DNA of 64,000 bases from CBDFHJ01 sp965247635 (lineage in GTDB: Bacteria > Chloroflexota > Dehalococcoidia > Lucifugimonadales > Australimonadaceae), in the NCBI GenBank assembly GCA_965247635.1, contig CBDFHJ010000007.1, positions 248,001-312,000 of the forward strand, written 5' to 3'. The translations under genes were made by a program, and so were the position numbers. Shown here piece by piece: positions 24,768-32,816 of this stretch. The notes beneath the pieces were generated by a model, which did not search any database, was not told the DNA's origin, and was given only the letters and a program-made list of their open reading frames with translations. Numbering within the stretch: position 1 is the first letter of the stretch; each line of letters begins with the position of its first letter.

Positions 24768-26180
24768 ATGTTTTTTCGTCAGTACTACCTAAGTTGTCTG
24801 GCCCACGCTTCCTACCTCATCGGTGACTCGCAGGCCGGTACGGCCGTGGTGGTCGACCCCCAGCGCGACGTTGACCAGTACCTAGAGGACGCTCGCCAGG
24901 AGGGCCTGCTGGTCCGTCACGTCTTCCTGACCCACTTCCACGCGGACTTCATCGCGGGGCACCTGGAGCTGCGTGACCGGGTTGGGGCGGACATATACCT
25001 CGGCGCGGTGGCTGAGGCGGAGTATCCGTTCACGCCTATGAAGGACGGCGACGCGCTGGAGCTTGGAGGTGTCAGGCTACGGGTGTTGGAGACGCCTGGG
25101 CACACGCCCGAGGCCATCTCCATCCTGGTCTACGACCTCAGCCACAGCAATAGCAGGCCCCACGCCGTGCTCACGGGGGATACGCTCTTTATCGGAGACG
25201 TGGGCCGGCCCGATCTCGCGGCGTCCTTCGGCGCCTCAGCCTATGATCTGGCCTCTCAGCTCTACGACTCCCTTCACCAGGAGCTGCTCACGTTGCCCGA
25301 TGAGACCTTGGTCTACCCCGCCCACGGCGCCGGCTCGCTGTGCGGCAAGCACCTGAGCACGGATACGGTCTCCACCATCGGCGTCCAGCGGCAGTACAAC
25401 TCAGCGCTCCAGCCCATGAGCAGAGCGCGATTCATCCAGACCGTCACCACCGACCAGCTAGAGGCGCCGGACTATTTCAGCTACGACGCGATGCTCAACC
25501 GAAAGGAACGGCAGACCCTGGAGCAGTCGCTCACTCACGGCGCGACGCCCCTATCGCCTGCGGAGGTCTCGCGTTTGCAGGACGAAGGGGCCGAAGTGGT
25601 GGACGTTCGGGAGGCGGCTGACTTCGAGGGGGCTCATCTACGCGGCGCCGTGAACATTGGACTGGGTGGTAGCTTCGCCCCATGGGCCGGAGCCGTGCTG
25701 GACAGTGAAAGGCCCATCGTTATCGTCGCCGAGCCTGGCCGGGAGGCCGAAGCAGCCCTGCGCCTGGGCCGCATCGGCTTCGACCACGTGGCCGGCTACC
25801 TGGACGGGGGTTTAGGGGCACTGGCGTCTGCCGACCCTGAGCTGCTCTCGTGTACCGAGCGCATTACCGCCGCGACCCTGGCGGAACAGCTAGCCTCGCC
25901 AACACCACCCGCGTTGCTCGACGTCCGCGCGGAGCAAGAGTGGGTTGAGGGGCACGTCCCGGGAAGCGTGAACATTCCTTTGACGCATCTGCACCGTCGC
26001 CTTGACGAGTTACCCCGGCAGCAGCGGGTAGTCGCCTACTGCGCTGGCGGTTACCGTTCCTCCATCGCCGCCAGCCTCCTGGAACGGTCCGGCTTCACCG
26101 ACGTCGTAGACCTGGTAGGCGGCATCAGCGCGTGGGAGGCCTCCGGTCTCCAGACCACTGGCACCGCGTCGGAAGGGTAA
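24768..26180 (+). CDS. Metallo-beta-lactamase fold / tandem rhodanese protein (persulfide-dioxygenase-like)
   Basis: A 470-residue cytoplasmic protein probably acting on persulfides or other sulfur compounds. The N-terminal MBL domain has the metal motif LTHFHADF, the second-metal segment TPGHTPEA, LTGDTLFIGDVGRPDL and the late His in YPAHGAGS. Two rhodanese domains follow. The first lacks the catalytic Cys loop (IVIVAEPGRE). The second keeps it (VVAYCAGGYRSS). The start at 24768 follows GAGAAGGAACGC and gives the family N-terminus FFRQYYLSCLAHASYLIG; the upstream in-frame ATG lies in a REP-like repeat. Confidence 0.88.
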   Translation: MFFRQYYLSCLAHASYLIGDSQAGTAVVVDPQRDVDQYLEDARQEGLLVRHVFLTHFHADFIAGHLELRDRVGADIYLGAVAEAEYPFTPMKDGDALELGGVRLRVLETPGHTPEAISILVYDLSHSNSRPHAVLTGDTLFIGDVGRPDLAASFGASAYDLASQLYDSLHQELLTLPDETLVYPAHGAGSLCGKHLSTDTVSTIGVQRQYNSALQPMSRARFIQTVTTDQLEAPDYFSYDAMLNRKERQTLEQSLTHGATPLSPAEVSRLQDEGAEVVDVREAADFEGAHLRGAVNIGLGGSFAPWAGAVLDSERPIVIVAEPGREAEAALRLGRIGFDHVAGYLDGGLGALASADPELLSCTERITAATLAEQLASPTPPALLDVRAEQEWVEGHVPGSVNIPLTHLHRRLDELPRQQRVVAYCAGGYRSSIAASLLERSGFTDVVDLVGGISAWEASGLQTTGTASEG

Positions 26181-26217
26181 AGTAGCCCCGGCCCCTCGCG
26201 GTGGCCTTCTCCGTAAA

Positions 26218-26245
26218 TTGACACGCGCCAGGGGGGTGCTATCGT
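26218..26245 (+). promoter_or_regulatory. Candidate sigma-70 promoter for the 26334 gene
   Basis: TTGACA (26218-26223), a 16-bp spacer containing GGGGGG, and TATCGT (26240-26245). It would give a leader of about 80 nt. The -10 match is only 4 of 6. Confidence 0.3.
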
Positions 26246-26333
26246 ACCTGCCTTGGAGGGGGGCAACCTGGAATATGCTGTGGTCTGCTGACCATGGCGC
26301 GGCCAACAAATAGGTCACGAGAGGAGGTGTGCT

Positions 26334-27245
26334 ATGCAGCTTGGCTTTATTGGCACCGGTAACATCGGCAACAGGTTTGCGTTGAAGCTCATCAACGCTG
26401 GACACGACCTGCACGTCTTCGACATCCGGGAGGAGGCCACCACGAACCTGCGCGAAAAGGGAGCGAAGTGGGCCAAGGGGCCGGCGGCCGTGGCGAAGGC
26501 CAGCGAGGTCATTTTCTCATCCCTGCCCAGCCCAACAGTGGTGGAACACGTGGTGTTCGACGAGAAGGATGGACTGCTCCGCGAGATGAAGCAGGGGAAG
26601 GTCTACGTGGACATGAGCACCAGCAGCCGGAAGCTGGCACGGCGCATAGCCGAGGCGTGTGAGGCGGTTGGAGCCCACGCCTTGGACTCGCCGGTCACCC
26701 AGGCTGGTGTCTACGCCACGGTTGGGGGTGACAAAGAGGCCTTTGAGCGGTGCCGCCCCCTGTTCGAGACCATCTCAGACCACGTTTACTACGTCGGTGA
26801 AGCAGGCCAGGGGCAAGTGGCGAAGCTGGTGCGCCAGTACGTGGGTTTCACGAGCTTCATCACGACGGCCGAGGCGTTGACCATCGCCGCGAACGCGGGC
26901 GCCGACACCGCCTTCATCGCCAGCTTCATCAACGCGACCACGCGAGGGGATGTGTTCAACGAACGGTCCTGGGCCAGCGTGTTCGACCGGGACTTCGGGG
27001 AGCCTGGGACGGCCGTCAACACGCTGGACATCGTTTCCAAGGACGTGGAGCTTGCCGTGGAGCTGGCGCGTGAAGTGGGCGGCATCGCGGGGACCGGGGC
27101 AGCCGCCTCCGACGTGCTCAAGCGTGGCCAGGCCCAAGGCTGGGGCGGGCTGCAATACTACTCAGCCGTTCAAATTCTCGAGAAGATGGCGCACGTGGAG
27201 TTTCGGGGGTCGGTTACGCCCCTAGAGACGGAGCGCGCGCGCTAG
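26334..27245 (+). CDS. NAD(P)-dependent beta-hydroxyacid dehydrogenase (3-hydroxyisobutyrate dehydrogenase family)
   Basis: A 303-residue member of the 6-phosphogluconate/3-hydroxyisobutyrate dehydrogenase family. The Rossmann motif is LGFIGTGNIGNRFA, the substrate loop DSPVTQAGVYATVGG, and the catalytic Lys lies in GQVAKLVRQY (relatives often have K-x-x-N-N, here K-x-x-R-Q). Its substrate is not determined. AGAGGAGGTGT precedes the ATG. It stands alone, with REP-like sequence downstream. Confidence 0.85.
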   Translation: MQLGFIGTGNIGNRFALKLINAGHDLHVFDIREEATTNLREKGAKWAKGPAAVAKASEVIFSSLPSPTVVEHVVFDEKDGLLREMKQGKVYVDMSTSSRKLARRIAEACEAVGAHALDSPVTQAGVYATVGGDKEAFERCRPLFETISDHVYYVGEAGQGQVAKLVRQYVGFTSFITTAEALTIAANAGADTAFIASFINATTRGDVFNERSWASVFDRDFGEPGTAVNTLDIVSKDVELAVELAREVGGIAGTGAAASDVLKRGQAQGWGGLQYYSAVQILEKMAHVEFRGSVTPLETERAR

Positions 27246-27249
27246 CGGG

Positions 27250-27473
27250 CTGAGTCACTAATTCGTTCAATAAATGCGGGGAGAGTTGCACAGCCCTCCG
27301 AAGGAGTCCGGAGTCCTTCGGACCGTTCATGGTTCGACAGGCCTGTCCCTTCGGCAGGCTCAGGGCAGGCTCTGAGCGAAGTCGAAGGGCTCACCACGAA
27401 CGGGGAAAATCCGCTCGTCCTGTCCCCCGACAGGTCGGGGAGACTCCTGACGAAGTCGGAGAGCTTGTCGAAA
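27250..27473. repeat. Long dispersed repeat, copy 2
   Basis: CTGAGTCACTAATTCGTTCA onward matches 20288-20502, including CCGAAGGAGTCCGGAGTCCT and AGTCGGAGAGCTTGTCGAA. Compared with copy 1 it carries an extra piece, TTCGGCAGGCTCAGGGCAGG, in the REP core. It starts 5 bp after the 26334 gene stop. The rest of the gap to 27616 has no gene. Confidence 0.7.
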
Positions 27474-27616
27474 GATGAGCGGATTATGTCCCGACAGGCC
27501 GGCCTGACTCACCGCGCTAGCAGACTCTGGCAGGGGGGTTGCCGTCGCGACGATTATAGGCGCCGCGAAGCGGAGGGGTGATCCTCTGGCGGACCAAGTG
27601 CGAGGCTAGCAAACGA

Positions 27617-27644
27617 AGGGGCGGAGGAAGTTTCCTCCGCCCCT
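27617..27644 (-). terminator. Strong hairpin after the 27655 gene
   Basis: AGGGGCGGAGGAA (27617-27629) and TTCCTCCGCCCCT (27632-27644), a 13-bp perfect stem with a 2-base tip, 10 bp beyond the stop of the minus-strand gene. On the minus strand it is followed by TCGTTTGC, a weak U-rich tail. Confidence 0.6.
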
Positions 27645-27654
27645 CTTGAGCTGT

Positions 27655-27912
27655 TTACTCGTCTACGGTATCCATCACGTCGTCGACAAAGACGAGGTCG
27701 TCCGTCCCCACCAACGACTCGTCATCGGGCACCTCCAGAAACTTCACATTGATCCAAATGCCGCTTTGATTATTCGCGGTGACTTCAGCCTTGCGCTCTG
27801 GACGGACCCAGATCTTCTGTCCGATGGGAAACTCCCGTAGGTTCACGAGTCGGCGGGGTCGCGCCGTCGCGGGTGACGGCTCTTGCCCTTGCGGTGGCTG
27901 TTGTTGTGTCAT
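27655..27912 (-). CDS. Small hypothetical protein at the 3' end of the Rieske cluster
   Basis: An 85-residue acidic-tailed protein. The N-terminus is Gln/Pro-rich and looks disordered (MTQQQPPQGQEPSPATARP). The middle (LVNLREFPIGQKIWVRPERKAEVTANNQSGIWINVKFLEVP) looks like an all-beta domain. The tail is Asp/Val-rich. I do not recognise a family. It is separated by 49 bp from the dioxygenase beta-subunit gene and could be co-transcribed with it; a strong hairpin follows. Confidence 0.55.
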   Translation of the reverse strand: MTQQQPPQGQEPSPATARPRRLVNLREFPIGQKIWVRPERKAEVTANNQSGIWINVKFLEVPDDESLVGTDDLVFVDDVMDTVDE

Positions 27913-27961
27913 GTCCTGCCTCTCCTCCTGTGGTATGCGTCTCCCTCGGGACTCGCTACTT

Positions 27962-28558
27962 CTAGAACAACAGCGTCAGGTTCTTCGCCAGGAGCACGTT
28001 CTGCTCCAGAATCACCTTGCGCCGAGAGACCTTCCACTCCCCGTCCACCTTCCGGAGCGTGTCCTTACGCCGCCCCGCAAAGTAGTCCGTCTCCGTCTCC
28101 ACCCGGTTCCGGTACGTTAGGAAGTGGCTCCTCACCGTCAGCTCCGTGTTGTTCTCTCGCTTGTCGATGATCAGGACGTTCGTCACGTAGTGGTTGATCC
28201 GCGATAGCGGCTCCTCCGCCCAGTGAATCCCCGTCATGATCTGCTGGATACGCTGCGTCAGCGTCGTCTTCCCCTCGTCCATCCAGCTGATGTCCTGCTG
28301 CTCCCGCGTCTCCTCCCGCTCCGCCTGCTCCCCAAACCGCACGTTCCGCCGGATGGGCATGTAGTAGCGCACGTCGTCGGTGAACAGGTCCAACCACTCG
28401 TAGTAGTGCCGCTCGTCGTACAGCAGCGCCTCCCGGTAGTAGAACTCCTCGATCTCCCGGGACAGGAGCAGGTGCTCCAGGTTCATCTCTGGCCCCTTGA
28501 GCACTGGCTGCTCCAGGGTCAACCCCCGGGCTACTCCTTCGTGCCTCACTTCTGTCAT
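27962..28558 (-). CDS. Aromatic-ring-hydroxylating dioxygenase beta (small) subunit
   Basis: A 198-residue member of the NTF2-like family that forms the alpha3beta3 core of Rieske dioxygenases with a structural role. Family-like features include the EIEEFYYREALLYDERHYYEWLDLF segment (given here only by its position, near residues 35-60), DDVRYYMPIRRN, the HYVTNVLI strand and the C-terminal GEWKVSRRKVILEQNVL block. The start at 28558 follows GGAGGG. It is the only beta-subunit gene in the window, just downstream of the first alpha gene. Confidence 0.9.
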   Translation of the reverse strand: MTEVRHEGVARGLTLEQPVLKGPEMNLEHLLLSREIEEFYYREALLYDERHYYEWLDLFTDDVRYYMPIRRNVRFGEQAEREETREQQDISWMDEGKTTLTQRIQQIMTGIHWAEEPLSRINHYVTNVLIIDKRENNTELTVRSHFLTYRNRVETETDYFAGRRKDTLRKVDGEWKVSRRKVILEQNVLLAKNLTLLF

Positions 28559-28627
28559 GCTATCCCTCCAACCTGCAGATTTGCCGCCTGCCAAACTTGT
28601 GGGTCCGCGCCGAGGCCGCAGTATACA

Positions 28628-29977
28628 CTAAGTCTCGCGTTTCATCATCTGCGCCCATTTTCGATAGAGGGTCCGGGCGTTCTCCTCGCTGACGGTATAG
28701 TCGCTGACCACCGCGCCCGCCAGGTCCGCCGCGGGTGCTGCGTGGCCTAGTCCCTGGGTGTAGTTGTACGGGTAGCGCCGCGCGATGGTGCCACGGCTGG
28801 ACGCGTGAGCGTAGTTCCAGTTCTCCATGTCGTCCTGCTCGGTTAGGCCGGCGGGGCCGGAGTAGCGGATGAAGTGATGCCTGGCCAGGTCCACCACCTC
28901 TTTCGGCGCGTCCGCGTCTACGAATAGCCACCGCCACCCCTCGCACCGGTCGGCGCTCCCGCCCGGGTGCCACACCGCGAAGGTGCGCGGGAACATGGCG
29001 TGGAACGAGGTGTTGGGGAACACGTTTCCTCCCACCCACGTGACCCGCTTTCCTTTAACGTTCTCCTTCCGCTCTTCGTAGAGGTGCTCGAAGTACTCCT
29101 GGACGATCTTCGGCTTGTCCAGCGGGCCTGAAGGGTTCACAAAGGCCGGGAACGGGTAGCCTTCCTCGATTGCCGGAGGCGTGCCGCGCCCGCCGTGACC
29201 AAGGTCAGGGAACGACGTGATCCCGCTCGTCAAGCCCCGTCTCCCTCGGTTGCCGCCTCCCTGGCGAGACTGGCCAGGGCCGCCGGGGCCGATCCCCACA
29301 AGCTCTACGGATAGGTGGCTCGTGTTGTGGTACATGTCGCCCTGGAAGTTCTCGGCCGCGAACTTCCAGTTGCACGGGAGGGTCCACTTCTGAATGCCGG
29401 GCACGGCGATTGACCCGCCCTCGCGGCCGGAGCGGTGGTCCAGCAGCCCGTCGAGAAAGTACGTGTAATCGCCCATGTACTCTAGGAAAGTGGGCGCCTT
29501 GGAGTCCCACGTGGCCCAGATGCTGCCCTTGTAGTTCTCCATCTGCGCGACTTCAACGAGGCCCCATTGCGACTTGTCCAGCTCCTCCCGGTACGCGTCC
29601 TTGTAGCGCGGCACGCCCACCAGACTCCCGTCGCCCGCGTAGCTCCACCCGTGGTACGGGCACGTGAACACCGGCGTGTTCCCCTCGTCGTACCGGCACA
29701 CCTTCATCCCCCGGTGTCGGCACGAGTTCAGGAACACGTGGATTGAGTTGTCCCGGTCCCGGCTCAGGATGACCGACTCTTCCCCCATGCGCGAGACGAA
29801 GTAGTCGCCGGGTTTCGCGACCTGGCTCTCGTGGCCGATGAACAGCCACGCCCGGGCGAAGACCCGCTCCTGCTCCTCTTGATAGATCTCTGAGCTGACG
29901 TAGATTTCGCGGCTAACAAAACCGTGCTCTACGTCCACGAGCTCGTTTATTGAACGGTACCCTAGTCCAGTGGTCAT
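28628..29977 (-). CDS. Rieske aromatic-ring-hydroxylating oxygenase alpha subunit 1
   Basis: A 449-residue catalytic subunit. The Rieske [2Fe-2S] domain (about 45-150) has CRHRG and CPYHGW with 17 residues between the pairs. The catalytic domain has ENFQGDMYHNTSH, giving two His and bridging Asp with an H-x3-H spacing, and the carboxylate ligand in EQDDMENWNY. The stretch between the metal-binding halves (PGGPGQSRQGGGNRGRRG) is Gly/Arg-rich and unlike the other paralogues. It lies directly upstream of the beta gene, so these two are the likeliest natural pair. The substrate is unknown. Confidence 0.92.
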   Translation of the reverse strand: MTTGLGYRSINELVDVEHGFVSREIYVSSEIYQEEQERVFARAWLFIGHESQVAKPGDYFVSRMGEESVILSRDRDNSIHVFLNSCRHRGMKVCRYDEGNTPVFTCPYHGWSYAGDGSLVGVPRYKDAYREELDKSQWGLVEVAQMENYKGSIWATWDSKAPTFLEYMGDYTYFLDGLLDHRSGREGGSIAVPGIQKWTLPCNWKFAAENFQGDMYHNTSHLSVELVGIGPGGPGQSRQGGGNRGRRGLTSGITSFPDLGHGGRGTPPAIEEGYPFPAFVNPSGPLDKPKIVQEYFEHLYEERKENVKGKRVTWVGGNVFPNTSFHAMFPRTFAVWHPGGSADRCEGWRWLFVDADAPKEVVDLARHHFIRYSGPAGLTEQDDMENWNYAHASSRGTIARRYPYNYTQGLGHAAPAADLAGAVVSDYTVSEENARTLYRKWAQMMKRET

Positions 29978-30016
29978 ACCTACACCTCAGTTCACGTTGC
30001 TGCCGCCCGCGGGATT

Positions 30017-31378
30017 TTACCACGCATCGCTGCTGCGGATATCATCCCAGCTCGCTGCGTCCATCATCGTCGCCCACATCTTATACTGGCCGCGTTGGTT
30101 TTGCTCAGCCACGCGCTCTGACACCAGGCCACTACGCATGAGTCCGTGGGTTTCCAGCAGCGGGTGGCCCTCCATTTCATGGCCGAGCCCCATGGCGTAG
30201 TTGTAGGGGTAGCGGCGGGCGATCACGCCCTTGCTGGCCTTGTGGGCGTAGTTCCAGTTCTCCATGTCATCCTCTTCGGTCATACCCGCGGGACCGCCGT
30301 AGCGCATCAGGTAGTGCCGCAACAGGTCTTTCACCTCCTGGGGCGCGTCTTGCTGGACAAAGTACCAGCGCCACTGCTCAGTGTGGTCCGGTCCGTTGGG
30401 CTGCCAAACACACATCGTGTTAGAGGAAGTACCCGTTGTCCCGTTGGGAAAGATGGTACCGACGCCGCCCGCGTTCACCCGCGCCTTGGTCCCGAGTAAC
30501 CGTTGGCGCCGGTAGTGGACTTCCCGGAAGTACGCCTCGGCCACGGCATTATCAGGGTATGTTGGCGTGTACTCGTGGTCGCCCAAGGCTACGCTGGCGA
30601 AACGCCCGCTGCCGCGGTGGCCAATCTGCATAGGGAGCGACGGCTTGCGCACGACGTCCTGGGTATGCCGCCCCTGGCCTCCACTGGGGCTGATGCGAAG
30701 CAGGTCAACCGAGCGGTGGCTGGGGCTGTGGTAGGCATCGCCGATGAAGTTCTCCGCTCCGAACTTCCAGTTGCACGGCAACGTCCACTTGTAGGCGCCG
30801 CCGATGACCTCGATATCGGCTTCCGAGCCGTCCGGTTTATCGAAGAACATCTCCAAGTACGGCTTCATGTCGCCGACGTACTCGTCGAAGGAGGGTGCGT
30901 CCGGGTCCCACGTGGCCCAGGTGCTGCCCTTGAATTTGGTGAGCTGTGCGACCTCCACGAGTCCCTACCGGCGCTTGTCCAGCTCCTCCCGGTACGCATC
31001 CTTGTACCGTGGCACACCCACCAGCGACCCGTCGCCCGCGTAGCTCCACCCGTGGTACGGGCACGTGAACACCGGCGTGTTCCCCTCGTCGTACCGGCAT
31101 ACCTTCATCCCCCGGTGCCGACACGAGTTCAGGAACACGTGAATCGTGTTGTCCCGGTCCCGGCTCAGAATGACCGACTCCTCCCCCATGCGCGAGACGA
31201 AGTAGTCGCCGGGCTTGCGCACCTGGTCCTCGAACCCCACGAACAGCCAGCAGCGGGCGAACACCCGCTCCTTCTCTAACTCGTACAGGTCTGGGTCCAC
31301 GAAGATGTCCCGGCTGACAAAGCCGGTCTCCATGTCTACCAGGCCCTTAGCAGACCGATACCCTACGTGTAGCGCCAT
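30017..31378 (-). pseudogene. Rieske oxygenase alpha subunit 2, interrupted by an in-frame amber codon
   Basis: The frame is that of a full-length alpha subunit, but a TAG at 30965-30967 stops it after residue 137, where every paralogue has Trp in the motif DKSQWGLVEVAQ. Here the codons read D-K-R-R-stop-G-L-V-E-V with no frame change. Downstream, all catalytic elements persist: ENFIGDAYHSPSH (H-x3-H) and EEDDMENWNY, up to a normal C-terminus. The Rieske half (CRHRG, CPYHGW) is also intact. It may be a very recent pseudogene, a sequencing or assembly error, or expressed by readthrough or internal restart at the GTG at 30958. Confidence 0.8.
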
Positions 31379-31403
31379 CTCCACGCCTTTAAGCGTAGGC
31401 CCA

Positions 31404-32756
31404 TTAAATGCTGGCGAGGATCTCGTCCCAGCTCTTGTCATCCATCAGCTCGGCCCACATCTTGTACTGGCCGCGCTGGTTGAGCTCCGAGACGTTCACT
31501 TCGTCAATGGTCCCGCCCTTCATGATCCCGGGCATTCTGGCTGAGCGCGTCTCATGCCCCACCCCAATGGAGTAGTTGTAGGGATAGCGGCGCGCGATGA
31601 CGCCCTTGCTGGCCTTGTGGGCGTAGTTCCAGTTCTCCATGTCGTCCTCTTCGGTCAACCCGGCAGGGCCGCCGTAGCGGATGATGTAGTGGCGCAGCAG
31701 GTCTTTCACTTCTTGGGGTGCGTCCCGCTGGAGGAAGTAAAAGCGCCACACCTCGGTCGAGTCCGCGCCGTTGGGGTGCCACACGGCCATGGTCTGCTGT
31801 CCGGTGCCCGTAGTCCCGTTGGGGAAGATTGTCCCTCCGCCGCCGCGCAAACGCGCTCGCTCGCCCAACAGCTTCTCACGCTGTTCGTGCGACTTGCGGA
31901 AGTACTCCTCCGCCACCGGGTCGTTGGGATACGTGGCGTGATACGGTATGTCGCCGAGCGCCAGGCTCGACCTCCGGCCGCTGCCGTGGTGCGTCAGGTT
32001 GAAGCCCAGGTTCGGTGTGCGCGGGACGTTGTCCTGGGTGTGCCGGCCCTGCTGGCCACTGGGGCTCAGACGCAGCAGGTCCACCGAGCGGTGAGAGGGC
32101 TGACCGTGATAGTTGTCGCCGATGAAGTTCTCTGAGCCGAACTTCCAATTATGGGGAGTGATCCACTTCAGGACGCCGGGAATCACCTCCAGGTCCGCCT
32201 CGCTCCCGTCCGGCTTGTCGTAGAACATCTCCAGGTACGGCTCCATGTCGCCAATGTACTCGTCGAAGGAGGGTGCCTTGGGGTCCCACGTGGCCCAGAT
32301 GGTGCCTCGGAAGCTGGCCATCTGCGCGACTTCCACCAGCCCCCATTGCGACTTGTCTAGCTCCTCTCGATACGCGTCCTTGTACCGCGGCACGCCCACC
32401 AGCGACCCGTCACCCGCGTAGCTCCACCCGTGGTACGGGCATGTGAACACCGGCGTGTTCCCCTCGTCGTACCGGCACACTTTCATCCCTCGGTGACGGC
32501 ACGAGTTCAGGAACACGTGAATCGTGTTGTCCCGGTCCCGGCTCAGGATCACCGACTCCTCACCCATGCGCGAGATGAAGAAGTCGCCGGGCTTCTTGAT
32601 CTGGTCCTCCAGGCCGATGAAGAGCCAGCAGCGGGCGAACACTCGCTCCTGCTCCTGCTGGTACAGCTCCTCGTCCACAAAAATCTCCCGGCCGATAAGG
32701 CCAGTCTTCATGTCGACCAGGTCGTTGGCGGACCGGTAGCCTGCTCCTAGTGCCAT
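31404..32756 (-). CDS. Rieske aromatic-ring-hydroxylating oxygenase alpha subunit 3
   Basis: A 450-residue paralogue. Rieske ligands are CRHRG and CPYHGW. The mononuclear-iron site is ENFIGDNYHGQPSH (H-x4-H) with EEDDMENWNY. In this copy two residues of the otherwise fixed block differ (FFISRMGEE for YFVSRMGEE, and DQIKKPGD). The start at 32756 follows AAGGAGG; an upstream extension overlapping the previous gene is rejected. It is followed by the broken paralogue after 25 bp, so the genes form one transcription unit or a very tight array. Confidence 0.91.
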   Translation of the reverse strand: MALGAGYRSANDLVDMKTGLIGREIFVDEELYQQEQERVFARCWLFIGLEDQIKKPGDFFISRMGEESVILSRDRDNTIHVFLNSCRHRGMKVCRYDEGNTPVFTCPYHGWSYAGDGSLVGVPRYKDAYREELDKSQWGLVEVAQMASFRGTIWATWDPKAPSFDEYIGDMEPYLEMFYDKPDGSEADLEVIPGVLKWITPHNWKFGSENFIGDNYHGQPSHRSVDLLRLSPSGQQGRHTQDNVPRTPNLGFNLTHHGSGRRSSLALGDIPYHATYPNDPVAEEYFRKSHEQREKLLGERARLRGGGGTIFPNGTTGTGQQTMAVWHPNGADSTEVWRFYFLQRDAPQEVKDLLRHYIIRYGGPAGLTEEDDMENWNYAHKASKGVIARRYPYNYSIGVGHETRSARMPGIMKGGTIDEVNVSELNQRGQYKMWAELMDDKSWDEILASI

Positions 32757-32798
32757 TGCCGTAACCTCCTTGTCGTTTGTACCCAGCGCGCCGAAGGC

Positions 32799-32816
32799 GC
32801 CCCGACTCGTCGGGGC
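32799..32816 (-). terminator. GC hairpin at the end of alpha subunit gene 4
   Basis: GCCCCGAC (32799-32806) and GTCGGGGC (32809-32816) form a perfect 8-bp stem that begins at the stop codon of alpha 4 on the minus strand. No U-run follows, so it may slow or stabilise rather than end transcription into alpha 3. Confidence 0.4.

Noticed and set aside
30965..30967. Amber codon as a pyrrolysine site
   Set aside because: The paralogues have Trp here, not Lys, no pylT/pylS genes are in the window, and neighbouring substitutions point to mutation or error.
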